This document shows, in pieces, positions 17,732-26,013 of a DNA stretch of 64,000 nucleotides; the first letter of the stretch is position 1, and each line of letters starts with the position of its first letter. The notes under the pieces were generated by a model. That model had not been told where the DNA came from. It did not search any database and was given only the letters and a program-made list of their open reading frames with translations. Both the position numbers and the translations under genes were made by a program. The stretch is taken from assembly GCA_021740825.1 (NCBI GenBank), contig JAIOZA010000015.1, positions 1-64,000 of the forward strand, read 5' to 3'. Origin of the DNA: Bacteroidia bacterium (lineage in GTDB: Bacteria > Bacteroidota > Bacteroidia > B-17B0 > Aurantibacillaceae).

Positions 17732-17764
17732 AAAAACGCCTCGAATAATATTCGAGGCGTTTTT
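17732..17764 (-). terminator. Strong rho-independent terminator after the 17781-18590 gene
   Basis: Perfect inverted repeat, CGCCTCGAATA at 17737-17747 pairing with TATTCGAGGCG at 17749-17759, extended by an A-run and T-run on the two sides. On the minus strand it ends in a long U tract. Placed 16 bases after the stop of the upstream secreted-protein gene. Confidence 0.88.
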
Positions 17765-17780
17765 CTGTTTTCTATTAAAA

Positions 17781-18590
17781 TTATTTTTTTACAAATTCTT
17801 TCATCTTATTATCAAAGTTCAGAAAATAACCGCCTTTAGATAGGTTTGAGGCATCCAATGATGAACCAAAACCTCTTTTCACTATATTTCCATACTGATC
17901 ATAAACTTCATACATAGTTTCAACGGGCTTATCACCATTAACAAAATTAATTCCTTTTTGCACCTTAACCGGAGCGAAAGTAATATCTGGCACATCTGAA
18001 ATAAAATCTACAGGTTTTGAAAACCTCGGCTGACCGCTAAAATCTATTTGACGGACTCTAACCTGGTTTTTTCCAGAATGAGGAGCCACTTTAAAAGTAT
18101 AATTATTAATAGTAGGAGTTCCAGTTCCCTCAACTTCACCAACTTTTATCCACTTATTCCAGCGAAACTGCTCAATTGCAAATGACAATTTTCCGGCTTC
18201 TGACTGCGTGGACCATTTAAGTAAACCATCTTTTTCAGCTGTCATAGTTACTATTTCAAAGGTACTTTTAGGTTTTAACACCTCGGGATTTAACACTTTG
18301 GGCTTACAATTTTCTTTGTGTTTTATTTTAACTTCAATTTTTTCTCCAATTACCAACTTATGTACCCTAAAATCAATTTCAAACGCGCTAGAATTAGTTT
18401 CATCTGTACTAATATTTCCATTAATTAAAACCTCACTCACACAAAAACCTACACCAATGCTGCTAAAGGGATTTTGAACATACAGATTTTTACCTTGATA
18501 ATTTCCTTCCAAAATAATCACACCACCCTGAGATAAGCCCTTGTTAAGGAGAATACTTAAAAGTACAACAATTAGGTAGAATTTATTCAT
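17781..18590 (-). CDS. Secreted protein with T9SS-like C-terminal domain, unknown function
   Basis: 269 residues with a signal peptide (MNKFYLIVVLLSILLNKGLSQ). Residues about 25-95 form a small beta domain (ILEGNYQGKNLYVQNPF, VCVSEVLINGN-like text with one Cys pair FCVSEV...NCKP). Residues about 110-195 look like a fibronectin III-like sandwich (KWSTQSEAGKLSFAIEQ...VRVRQIDFSGQPRFSKP). The C-terminus (VETMYEVYDQYGNIVKRGFG... ASNLSKGGYFLNFDNKMKEF) resembles a T9SS sorting domain. Similar proteins are common in Bacteroidota and lack assigned functions. A 7-bp inverted repeat lies just upstream, and a strong terminator lies downstream, so it is a single-gene unit. Confidence 0.75.
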   Translation of the reverse strand: MNKFYLIVVLLSILLNKGLSQGGVIILEGNYQGKNLYVQNPFSSIGVGFCVSEVLINGNISTDETNSSAFEIDFRVHKLVIGEKIEVKIKHKENCKPKVLNPEVLKPKSTFEIVTMTAEKDGLLKWSTQSEAGKLSFAIEQFRWNKWIKVGEVEGTGTPTINNYTFKVAPHSGKNQVRVRQIDFSGQPRFSKPVDFISDVPDITFAPVKVQKGINFVNGDKPVETMYEVYDQYGNIVKRGFGSSLDASNLSKGGYFLNFDNKMKEFVKK

Positions 18591-18604
18591 AGGGTTTTAA
18601 CATA

Positions 18605-18620
18605 TTAACACAAGTGTTAA
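18605..18620. promoter_or_regulatory. Short inverted repeat upstream of 18590, possible operator
   Basis: TTAACAC-AA-GTGTTAA, a 7-bp perfect inverted repeat 14 bases upstream of the ATG at 18590 on the minus strand. The size and position suit a dimeric regulator, but in AT-rich DNA this could be chance. Confidence 0.25.
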
Positions 18621-18817
18621 AAGTCATGCAATATTAAAACGATATTTATGAAAAACAAAATATTAAAGACTTTTTTATTCAAATAGAAATACTATAATTT
18701 TAGGGTAATACGAGCGGAAAAATGTGCAAATCTTGGCTATAAATATGTTGGCGAAAATTAATTTTCAAAAGCATAATTGTTACTTAAATTTATATATTTA
18801 TGAACCATTTTTAAATC

Positions 18818-19675
18818 ATGTCAGATTACTATTCAATATTAGGCGTTTCAAAAACGGCAAGCGCTATTGAAATTAAATCTGCATTTAGGAAATTAGTAAA
18901 GATTTATCACCCAGATAAGAACCCAAATAACCCAAATTCAAAAAAAATATTTGAAGATATATTACATGCATACAATACGCTTATTAATCCAAATTCGAGA
19001 AAACGATATGATATCTTAAAAGAGGAACCGGCAAAAAAATTTGTAAAAAGTCATCCAAATCAATTTCGGCAGAGAGGTCAAAAAGAATGGTCGGACAATG
19101 AAGAAGAATTAAAACGACGAGACTACTACAAAAAACAATATCAACACGCTACAAAAACTAGTAAAGCAGATTTCTCAAAACCAACATATAATGACTACAA
19201 GTATATTTTATTTGCAATGCCTATAGCCGTTGCACTGCTTATGTTAATTATTACAATGTTTAGCGCGGAACCCGAAACAAATTTTAACACTTCAGCAAAA
19301 TCTACAAATAAAACGATACAAATTAAAAATAGCAGCAAGTGGGATGCCTTAGTTATACTATTTGACAAAAACACAAATTCATACATTAACCAAGCTTATA
19401 TAAAAAATTCTGATTCATTTAACTTAACTTTACTATCGCAAACAGAGCTATACATGAAGTGTGTTTTAGGTATAAATACTACTGGTAATAAGGTGGAATT
19501 TACTACAAATCATGTTAGTGGATTTGATAGCATTCTTCAATATCAAAACTATAAAACGCTACCTATAGTATTTAATAATGACTCCGTAAAAAAAATGTAT
19601 ATTTCATATATTGTGGAGGATGACTCGCTAAACAAAAAATATATTAGTAATGAGCTTGATTTTTTTGAAAAATAA
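18818..19675 (+). CDS. Membrane-anchored J-domain protein
   Basis: 285 residues. An N-terminal J domain (1-70) carries the essential His31-Pro32-Asp33 and ends RKRYDILKE; J domains stimulate DnaK ATPase activity. A basic linker follows, then one transmembrane helix at about 129-149 (ILFAMPIAVALLMLIITMF), and a ~135-residue C-terminal part of unknown fold, predicted extracytoplasmic, that I do not recognise. No zinc-finger or CTD of true DnaJ is present. A TAAATTTA box (18785-18792) lies 25 bases before the ATG. Gene begins a run with the hydrolase at 19678 (2-base gap) and the acetyltransferase at 20488. Confidence 0.88.
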   Translation: MSDYYSILGVSKTASAIEIKSAFRKLVKIYHPDKNPNNPNSKKIFEDILHAYNTLINPNSRKRYDILKEEPAKKFVKSHPNQFRQRGQKEWSDNEEELKRRDYYKKQYQHATKTSKADFSKPTYNDYKYILFAMPIAVALLMLIITMFSAEPETNFNTSAKSTNKTIQIKNSSKWDALVILFDKNTNSYINQAYIKNSDSFNLTLLSQTELYMKCVLGINTTGNKVEFTTNHVSGFDSILQYQNYKTLPIVFNNDSVKKMYISYIVEDDSLNKKYISNELDFFEK

Positions 19676-19677
19676 AC

Positions 19678-20475
19678 ATGCTAAAAACATCAACATTTAA
19701 AAAAGGCACCGTCACTTTTTCTGATACTGGAAAAGGAAGGGTTGTCGTTTTATTGCACGGATTTTTGGGATCGCACCAAATATGGGAAAATACCATACAA
19801 AGTCTCTCAAAATATTTTAGAGTCATTGCCATTGATTTACCAGGTCATGGAAGCACTGATTGCTTTGGCTATGTGCAAACGAGTGAATTAATTGCAAAAT
19901 GTATAAAAAGTGTAATGGACCATTTACGTCTAAAAAAATATGTGCTAATTGGTCATAGCATGGGAGGTTATGCAGCACTAGCCTTTGCCGATATGTATCC
20001 AGATAATTTAAGGGGATTATGTTTATTTCATTCAACTGCGTACGCAGATAGTGATGAAAAAAAAAGGGATAGAACACGCTCAATAAAAGTGGTAAAAGCA
20101 AATCACAAAATTTACACAACAGAAGTGATTAAAAATTTATTTGCCACAAAAAACATAAAATACTTAAAAGAAGAAATTGCTTTTTCAAAAAAAATAGCAA
20201 AGACGGTTTCAAAACAATCCATTATTGCATCCTTAGAAGGCATGAAAGATAGACCAAATCGTGATATTATTTTGGGAATGGCACATTACCCTATTATGAT
20301 GGTAATTGGAGAATTAGATAATGTTTTACCTCCAGGGCAATTACTAGAACAATCAGAATTAATAAAAGATAAACACGTTTTATATTTAGAGCATGATGGA
20401 CATATGGGATTTTTAGAAAGTCCGAGAGTTTGCAACGCTGCTTTAAAGAAATTTATAAGAGTATGTTTTAAATAA
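19678..20475 (+). CDS. Alpha/beta hydrolase
   Basis: Cytosolic hydrolase of 265 residues. Canonical features: the oxyanion-hole HGFLG at 27-31, DLPGHGST, the nucleophile elbow GHSMGG with Ser94, a likely acid in GELDNVLP, and the catalytic His in HDGHMGFLE. Substrate cannot be told; the closest pattern is the broad MhpC/BioH/esterase group. Starts 2 bases after the J-domain gene and is followed after 12 bases by a GNAT acetyltransferase, so the three are likely co-transcribed. Confidence 0.9.
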   Translation: MLKTSTFKKGTVTFSDTGKGRVVVLLHGFLGSHQIWENTIQSLSKYFRVIAIDLPGHGSTDCFGYVQTSELIAKCIKSVMDHLRLKKYVLIGHSMGGYAALAFADMYPDNLRGLCLFHSTAYADSDEKKRDRTRSIKVVKANHKIYTTEVIKNLFATKNIKYLKEEIAFSKKIAKTVSKQSIIASLEGMKDRPNRDIILGMAHYPIMMVIGELDNVLPPGQLLEQSELIKDKHVLYLEHDGHMGFLESPRVCNAALKKFIRVCFK

Positions 20476-20487
20476 CCAAAATAATAA

Positions 20488-20985
20488 ATGAAACTTGAAT
20501 TTTTAATAGCTCAACAAAGTGATTTAGATAGAATTGTATCAACATACAATTCCACTATTGCCTCTCGCCTAGTAACTGCCGATTTAGAGCCAGTTTCCTC
20601 AGCAAGTAAGCAATCTTGGTTTGATGCACATGAACAAAATCGTAGGCCGTTATGGATTGTCATTGTAGATGGGACATATTGTGGTTGGATGAGTTTTAAT
20701 TCCTTTTATGGCAGACCTGCCTACGATGGAACAGTAGAAGTTAGTATTTATTTAGAAGAAAGTGCTAGAGGAAAAGGCCTAGGAAAAGCTTGTTTAGAAA
20801 AAGCGTTTGATAGTTGTAACGAACTGAAAATTAAAACTCTTTTGGGATTTATTTTTGATCATAATAAACCAAGTCTGCAATTATTTTACGAAATGGGTTT
20901 TGAAAAATGGGCTCATTTACCAAAAATTGCTAATATGATTGACGCCGAGCGAGGTTTAATAATTTTAGGAAAGCGAATTCATTAA
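20488..20985 (+). CDS. GNAT family N-acetyltransferase, phosphinothricin/methionine-sulfoximine type
   Basis: 165 residues. The acetyl-CoA-binding motif A is visible as EVSIYLEESARGKGLGKACLEKAF (Arg/Gly-x-Gly-x-Gly/Ala pattern). The family-typical LLGFIFDHNKPSLQLFYEMGFEKWAHLPKIANM stretch matches the Pat/MddA group, which acetylates toxic amino acids such as methionine sulfoximine or phosphinothricin, though environmental members often have other targets. Last gene of the run starting at 18818. The YugP gene follows after 102 bases with its own promoter candidate. Confidence 0.9.
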   Translation: MKLEFLIAQQSDLDRIVSTYNSTIASRLVTADLEPVSSASKQSWFDAHEQNRRPLWIVIVDGTYCGWMSFNSFYGRPAYDGTVEVSIYLEESARGKGLGKACLEKAFDSCNELKIKTLLGFIFDHNKPSLQLFYEMGFEKWAHLPKIANMIDAERGLIILGKRIH

Positions 20986-21045
20986 TTGATACCCAATACT
21001 ATTAAAATTGTCAGTTGGTTTGTTGTTCTGTCATAGTATTTATAG

Positions 21046-21062
21046 TTGGCACTTTACTTGAC
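21046..21062 (+). promoter_or_regulatory. Candidate sigma-54-type promoter
   Basis: TTGGCAC, five bases, then TTGAC. GG and the -12 dinucleotide are 12 bases apart as in -24/-12 promoters; the -12 is GA instead of GC. Lies 26 bases before the ATG of the YugP-like gene. Needs rpoN in this genome, which cannot be seen here. Confidence 0.3.
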
Positions 21063-21087
21063 ATCCTGTACTTAAAAATAAGAAATT

Positions 21088-21795
21088 ATGTTTGATCCAA
21101 TTTTATTACTTATCAGTATTGTGTTTATGGGCATTGGAATGCTTGTAAGTAGTCGTTTAAAAAACAAATTTGCAACTTACTCACGCGAACTATTGAGCAG
21201 TGGTTTTTCAGGCAAAGACATCGCAAAAAAAATGTTGAATGACAACGGAATATCTGATGTTACGATTACTGCTATTGATGGGCAATTAACTGACCATTAC
21301 AATCCGATTAATAAAACTGTTAATTTAAGTAGTGCAGTTTATAATGGTCAAAATGTTGCCGCAGCAGCCGTTGCAGCTCACGAGTGTGGTCATGCCATTC
21401 AGCATGCTACAGCATATCAGTGGTTAACCATGAGAAGCACATTGGTGCCAGTGGTACAAATTAGTTCTTCAATCATGAATTTTTTAACCTTCGGTTTAGC
21501 TTTTGTAGCATTTATGATTCCCAATTTAACAAATGCGATGCTGCTATTATTTATTGTTTTGCAAAGCATTATTACATTGTTTAGTATTATTACATTGCCA
21601 GTAGAGGTTGATGCAAGCCAAAGGGCATTAGCTTGGTTAGATAATTCGGGGATTACAAGAGGACAAGAAAACGCCGATGCAAAAGATGCTTTAAAATGGG
21701 CAGCTTATACTTATTTTGTTTCTGCGCTAGCTTCAATAGCCACTTTAACATATTATATCTGGAGATTTTTGGGAAATAATAGAAATAACGACTAA
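21088..21795 (+). CDS. YugP family membrane zinc metallopeptidase
   Basis: 235 residues. A membrane segment at about 4-22, the zinc-binding HECGH at 98-102 (His98, Glu99, His102), further hydrophobic helices at about 125-175, and a C-terminal helix near 210-228. The segments DGQLTDHYNPINKTVNLS and LPVEVDASQRALAWL (third ligand region) are typical of the PF04298 family. Probably an integral-membrane protease with a cytoplasmic active site. Target unknown. It faces aroG-aroQ tail to tail. A sigma-54-like element precedes it. Confidence 0.92.
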   Translation: MFDPILLLISIVFMGIGMLVSSRLKNKFATYSRELLSSGFSGKDIAKKMLNDNGISDVTITAIDGQLTDHYNPINKTVNLSSAVYNGQNVAAAAVAAHECGHAIQHATAYQWLTMRSTLVPVVQISSSIMNFLTFGLAFVAFMIPNLTNAMLLLFIVLQSIITLFSIITLPVEVDASQRALAWLDNSGITRGQENADAKDALKWAAYTYFVSALASIATLTYYIWRFLGNNRNND

Positions 21796-21805
21796 AACAA
21801 ATAAA

Positions 21806-22885
21806 TCATTTTTTATTCATTATTTCTGTTTGAATACGAATAGATTCTTCGTGTAATAACTGACAAATTTTTTCAGTATGTGCTCTGGGAATTCCTAATT
21901 TTTCGGCCCACTGCGAGCGACTCCTTAAAATTTCCTGCCAACGTTCGAGTTGAAAAATAGTTAAATCCTGCTCTTTTTTGTATATCCCAATTTGCTCAAT
22001 AACAGACATCCGTTTTTTTAGTACATTAATCAACTCATCATCTACTTCATCAATCATTTTTCTAAACTGACTTAATTTATCTAAACATTCAGGGTTTTTT
22101 GAAAAAGACTGACGATAAATTAAGGTATTTAAAATTTCCTTTAAAGCGTCAGGCGTTAGTTGTTGTTGAGCATCACTTAAGGCTAAATCTGGATTAATAT
22201 GTGACTCTATCATTAAGCCATTCATGCCCAAATCTAATGCCTTTTGAGCCACATGCGGTATTAACTCTCTGTTGCCACAAATATGACTTGGATCGCAAAT
22301 AATAGGCAAATCTGGTAAAATAGTTTTTAATTCAATAGCTAATTCCCACATTGGTTTATTGCGGTATTTTGTTTTTCCTGCGTAATGAAACCCTCTATGA
22401 ATAGCCGCTAATTTTGTAATACCAGAATTTGAAAAACGTTCAATAGCTCCTAACCATAACTGCACATCGGCATGAATTGGATTTTTTATGAAAACCGGAA
22501 TATCAACACCTTTAACTACATCAGCAATTTCCTGCACGCTAAAAGGATTTCCTGTAGTTCTTGCGCCAATCCATAAAACATCAACACCATGTTTCAACGC
22601 TAATTCAGTATGCTGAGCATTCGCTACTTCAACTGTTGTTTTTAAACCATATTGCTTTTGCACTATAGTTAACCACTCCAACCCTCTTTCTCCAACGCCT
22701 TCAAAAGCATTAGGTCGAGTGCGGGGTTTCCAAATACCTGCCCTAAATAATTTAATGCTCTCGTTTTGAGCAAGCTCTTTGGCTGTCTGCAAAACCTGTT
22801 CTTGGGTTTCTGCACCACAGGGACCAGCAATAATCAAAGGCTCGTTTGGTTTTGTAATCCAATTATGTAGAGGTTCTATGTTCAC
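21806..22885 (-). CDS. Bifunctional 3-deoxy-7-phosphoheptulonate synthase/chorismate mutase type II
   Basis: First enzyme of the shikimate pathway fused to the first committed step towards Phe/Tyr. 359 residues. Residues 1-260 are a type I-beta DAHP synthase (IIAGPCGAET, FRAGIWKPRTRPNAFEGVGE, WIGARTTGNPF, FIKNPIHADVQLWLGA, CDPSHICGNRE, GLMIESHINPD). Residues about 270-359 are an AroQ chorismate mutase (LSQFRKMIDEVDDELINVLKKRM, IGIYKKEQ). This order (synthase first) is typical of Bacteroidota; the mutase domain often gives feedback inhibition by prephenate. Single gene, tail to tail with yugP-like. Confidence 0.96.
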   Translation of the reverse strand: MNIEPLHNWITKPNEPLIIAGPCGAETQEQVLQTAKELAQNESIKLFRAGIWKPRTRPNAFEGVGERGLEWLTIVQKQYGLKTTVEVANAQHTELALKHGVDVLWIGARTTGNPFSVQEIADVVKGVDIPVFIKNPIHADVQLWLGAIERFSNSGITKLAAIHRGFHYAGKTKYRNKPMWELAIELKTILPDLPIICDPSHICGNRELIPHVAQKALDLGMNGLMIESHINPDLALSDAQQQLTPDALKEILNTLIYRQSFSKNPECLDKLSQFRKMIDEVDDELINVLKKRMSVIEQIGIYKKEQDLTIFQLERWQEILRSRSQWAEKLGIPRAHTEKICQLLHEESIRIQTEIMNKK

Positions 22886-22944
22886 TTTATAGCATACAAA
22901 GTAAACGAAAATTGATGAAGTATTTTAAAAAAATGTATTTCTTC

Positions 22945-23334
22945 TTAAAAATTAAGACTAGATAATTGCGAACAAACTCTTTCCAATAACATCGTGATGA
23001 TACGTTTTACTACTTCTTTTTTGTTTTCGAGATAAAAGGCAAGTTCCTCATCTGTAAAATAGCCAATCACAATTCCGGTAAATAGTTGCTTCAATTGTAA
23101 ATTAGCTTTAACTATTTCGTGAATGCGTTCCGTTTTTTTATGATCGGTTAAGTTTTTTACTACAATTTTATGTTCAGCTAAATGATTATTGACTAATGCT
23201 ATAATTACATCATTTTGAAATTTTAGTATAGGTCTTAAAGTAATACTTTGAAAAATTTCAAAGTTGGTTGATTTTGAATTATCAACTTCTATAGTAGGTC
23301 TAATACTTTTAATTTGCTCTGTTCGTTTATTCAT
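22945..23334 (-). CDS. Small conserved Bacteroidota protein, unknown function
   Basis: 129 residues, soluble, mostly helical, with no signal peptide. The opening (RTEQIKSIRPTIEV...STNFEIFQSITLRPILKFQNDVIIALVNNHL) and the closing (YFTDEELAFYLENKKEVVKRIITMLLERV) match a family found in Flavobacteria and relatives that databases sometimes call 'glyoxalase'. I see no glyoxalase metal-binding motifs, so that label is doubtful. A TATCTTAG box (one change from TAnnTTTG) lies 4 bases before the ATG. Single gene. Confidence 0.75.
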   Translation of the reverse strand: MNKRTEQIKSIRPTIEVDNSKSTNFEIFQSITLRPILKFQNDVIIALVNNHLAEHKIVVKNLTDHKKTERIHEIVKANLQLKQLFTGIVIGYFTDEELAFYLENKKEVVKRIITMLLERVCSQLSSLNF

Positions 23335-23454
23335 AGAGCTAAGATATTGATTATATATTTAGGAATAGCAATTGATTGACTATTGAAACAAACAGGGTTA
23401 ATATTTATTTTGTATGTATAGTGCTTTAATCTGTATTTACCTATATAATAAGTG

Positions 23455-23462
23455 TAAATTTA
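23455..23462 (+). promoter_or_regulatory. Candidate -7 promoter box (TAAATTTA)
   Basis: TAnnTTTR element ending 4 bases before ATG 23467, implying leaderless transcription of the methyltransferase gene. Pattern-based. Confidence 0.4.
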
Positions 23463-23466
23463 CAGT

Positions 23467-24060
23467 ATGGTTTTTGATCTGTTAAAGCAAAAAAAATATC
23501 CTTCCAATTCTAAATTTGATGAGATTTACCCAAAGTTGTATCAAGAGCATTCTGCAAGACATTTTACACCTGTAAACATTGCTATTAAAGCTGCTAAATT
23601 ATTAGTAGATAACCCAACAGATAAAATTTTAGATATTGGTTCGGGTGTTGGTAAATTTTGTTGTATTGGATCAAGTGTTACGAATGCACATTTTTATGGC
23701 GTTGAAAAACGAAAAAAATTAACCAATCTTTCTAATAAAATTAAAAGAAATTATAAATTAAAAAATGCTCATTTTATTAATAACGACTTTACAACTATAG
23801 ACTTTAAAAAATTTAATGGCATTTATTTCTTTAATTCGTTTCATGAACATTTTGATGAAACTTGTATTTTAGATGAAACCTCCAAAGTATCATTATCTGA
23901 ATACAAAAAATATCATGCGGATTTAATGATGAAACTCAATGAATGCAATAAAGGAACGAAATTGGTAACGTATTATACCTTTAAAAATAAAATCCCTTCG
24001 TCTTATCAATTTATTGATGCTAATGAAACCGGATTTCTAAAATTTTATATTAAGAAGTAA
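23467..24060 (+). CDS. Class I SAM-dependent methyltransferase
   Basis: 197 residues, soluble. SAM-binding motif I is ILDIGSGVGKF (about 53-63), followed by motif II with an acidic residue (FYGVEKRKK) and a later strand (FNGIYFFNSFHEHFDET) in place of the usual catalytic NPPY, so it is not an N6-adenine methylase. The segment FHEHF at the active-site position is unusual. The substrate is unknown. A Bacteroidota promoter box lies directly upstream, and a hairpin-rich candidate RNA follows the stop. Confidence 0.83.
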   Translation: MVFDLLKQKKYPSNSKFDEIYPKLYQEHSARHFTPVNIAIKAAKLLVDNPTDKILDIGSGVGKFCCIGSSVTNAHFYGVEKRKKLTNLSNKIKRNYKLKNAHFINNDFTTIDFKKFNGIYFFNSFHEHFDETCILDETSKVSLSEYKKYHADLMMKLNECNKGTKLVTYYTFKNKIPSSYQFIDANETGFLKFYIKK

Positions 24061-24089
24061 ATCTGAATATAAATTTTATTTAGCGTTAA

Positions 24090-24167
24090 GGATTGTAGTG
24101 AAAATCCTTTTTGCCTGTTACTGCAAAAAGATTGGTACGAAAAGCCTGAACTTTGGGAACGCCCAAA
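24090..24167 (+). ncRNA. Candidate structured intergenic RNA element
   Basis: Three nested or consecutive helices can be drawn. GGATT (24090-24094) pairs with AATCC (24103-24107). CTTTTTGC (24107-24114) pairs perfectly with GCAAAAAG (24123-24130). TTTGGG (24152-24157) pairs with CCCAAA (24162-24167) with loop AACG. Two similar segments, GATTGTAGTGAAAATCC and GATTGGTACGAAAAGCC, flank the middle hairpin. I have seen GATTGNAGNG...AAAGCC-type pairs as a recurring intergenic element in Flavobacteria-like genomes, perhaps the Flavo-1 motif, but cannot verify. It lies between two plus-strand genes. Confidence 0.35.
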
Positions 24168-24229
24168 ATAAGTAGAAAATCTGTGTTGGCAATTTTTAGC
24201 AAAACTCTATTTACTACACAACAAATTAC

Positions 24230-24237
24230 TACCTTTA
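24230..24237 (+). promoter_or_regulatory. Candidate -7 promoter box (TACCTTTA)
   Basis: TAnnTTTR element ending 5 bases before ATG 24243. It supports that ATG over an upstream TTG at 24153 as the start of the radical-SAM gene. Confidence 0.45.
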
Positions 24238-24242
24238 TCGCA

Positions 24243-25886
24243 ATGAAAGTTCTATTAACGACACTTAATGCCAAATACATTCACACGAATTTAGCCATTC
24301 GCTTATTATATGAATTAAATCATGAAAAACATGAGGGTTTGGCATGGAAAGAATTTAATATTAAAGAAAATCGGGAAGAAGTTGCCGAAAAGTGTGCTGT
24401 TTATGATGTTGTAGCTTTTAGCTGTTATATTTGGAATATTACCCAAACTCTAGATGTTTGCAAAAAAATAAAACAACTCAATTCAAATACTAAAATTTTA
24501 TTAGGCGGACCCGAAGTAAGTTACGAATACGAAGATATCATCGCTTTAGATTGTGTGGATTATATTATTTTAGGAGAAGGCGAAACAGCGTTTGAAGAAT
24601 TCTTGGAGTTTTATCCAAATCCTGAATTAGTTTCAAGTTTAGTTTGGAAAAATGGAACAGAGGTAAAGACAAACAAAATGGCTCCCATGTTTGATTTAAA
24701 GCGATTTGAAAACAGCATGCCATATCGTTTTGATAACCCTGAAGACTTAGCCAATAAAGTATTGTATATTGAAACTTCTCGTGGCTGTCCTTATAAGTGC
24801 GAATTCTGTTTAGCAAGTTTAGACAATAAAGTTCGTTATTTGCCTGATGCCAGTATTAAAGCAACGTTGTTGCATATGATGGAACATGGTAAAGTGGTAA
24901 AGTTTTTAGATAGAACATTTAATATTAAGAAAGACTTTACGATTGATATTTTTAAATTTATTTTAGAAAATCATCGCCCTCAAAATGTATTTCAATTTGA
25001 AATTACCGCTGATATATTGCATCCTGATATTATTCAGTTTATTCATGATAAGGTACCTGATAATTTATTTCGTTTTGAAATTGGCATCCAAACAGTAAAT
25101 CAAAAAGCGAACTTAGAAGTTAAGCGTAAACAAAGTTTCGAAAAAACAACTAGTATCATTAAGCAATTAGATTATAAAGTTGAAATGCATTTGGATTTGA
25201 TTGTTGGAATGGCTCTAGATTATTGGGAAGATACAAAATATAGTTTTGAAGAAGTATTTAAACTATTTGCTCCCGAAATGCAATTGGGCTTTTTAAAATT
25301 CTTGAAAGGTACACCAGTTAGAGATAAAGCTGAACAATACGGATTTAAATATGATCCAAACCCTCCGTATCAAATTATAGAAAGTAATTATTTATCCAAA
25401 GAACAATTACATCAAATAGTTGAATTAGAACATGCACTTGAAATATATTGGAATGGAAAAAAAGCAACCAATACATTAAGATACGTAACACATCATTATA
25501 GTATTTTTGAATTTTTATTAGGTTTAGGTCATTATTTTGGTACTCAAAAAGATTTTCATAAATACTCCTTAACAGATGTGTTTGATATTATTACGTTGTT
25601 TGCAAAAAACACCTATCCTGATGATGTAGTTTTAAAACAAATGATAGCCATTGATTACTATTTGCATTTTAAAGTAAAACCTAAGAGTTTGTTTTTAGAA
25701 GAAATTGATTTTACTGAGAAAAATAAATTAATTGACGAATTAAAATTGAATCATCATAAATACCGATATGTGGTTTTGCCTTTAGACTTTGATTTTAAAA
25801 CATTTTCTAGCGAACAAAAAATCGTTCGTGAAAAAAAGCACTTAATTATTCAATACAACGGAACAACCAAGGCAGAGGTGGTTTAG
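24243..25886 (+). CDS. B12-binding-domain radical SAM protein with DUF4080
   Basis: 547 residues from ATG 24243 (MKVLLTTLNAKYIHTNLAIRLL, a family-typical opening); the longer reading from TTG 24153 runs through the structured element and is rejected. Residues 1-~130 form a cobalamin-binding-like domain (ILLGGPEVSYEY, YIILGEGE). The radical-SAM core carries Cys-x3-Cys-x2-Cys in SRGCPYKCEFCLAS at about residue 180, and later IGIQTVNQKANLEVKRK and LHLDLIVGM-like (EMHLDLIVGM). The C-terminal ~170 residues match DUF4080. It lacks the His usual in B12-coordinating DxHxxG, so cobalamin may bind base-off or not at all. Substrate unknown. Confidence 0.9.
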   Translation: MKVLLTTLNAKYIHTNLAIRLLYELNHEKHEGLAWKEFNIKENREEVAEKCAVYDVVAFSCYIWNITQTLDVCKKIKQLNSNTKILLGGPEVSYEYEDIIALDCVDYIILGEGETAFEEFLEFYPNPELVSSLVWKNGTEVKTNKMAPMFDLKRFENSMPYRFDNPEDLANKVLYIETSRGCPYKCEFCLASLDNKVRYLPDASIKATLLHMMEHGKVVKFLDRTFNIKKDFTIDIFKFILENHRPQNVFQFEITADILHPDIIQFIHDKVPDNLFRFEIGIQTVNQKANLEVKRKQSFEKTTSIIKQLDYKVEMHLDLIVGMALDYWEDTKYSFEEVFKLFAPEMQLGFLKFLKGTPVRDKAEQYGFKYDPNPPYQIIESNYLSKEQLHQIVELEHALEIYWNGKKATNTLRYVTHHYSIFEFLLGLGHYFGTQKDFHKYSLTDVFDIITLFAKNTYPDDVVLKQMIAIDYYLHFKVKPKSLFLEEIDFTEKNKLIDELKLNHHKYRYVVLPLDFDFKTFSSEQKIVREKKHLIIQYNGTTKAEVV

Positions 25887-26013
25887 AGATTTCTTATTCT
25901 CATTCTATAATTCTATACTAATAGATATAATTTTTTGCTAAAAGTAAATTGCTACAATTTATAGCAATCACTTGCTATACAATAGTCGTAACTTTATCCT
26001 AAGAAAAATAATC

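Noticed and set aside
24153..24242. Extended start (TTG 24153) of the radical-SAM gene
   Set aside because: The extra 30 residues run through the structured element. ATG 24243 gives the conserved N-terminus and has a promoter box 5 bases upstream.
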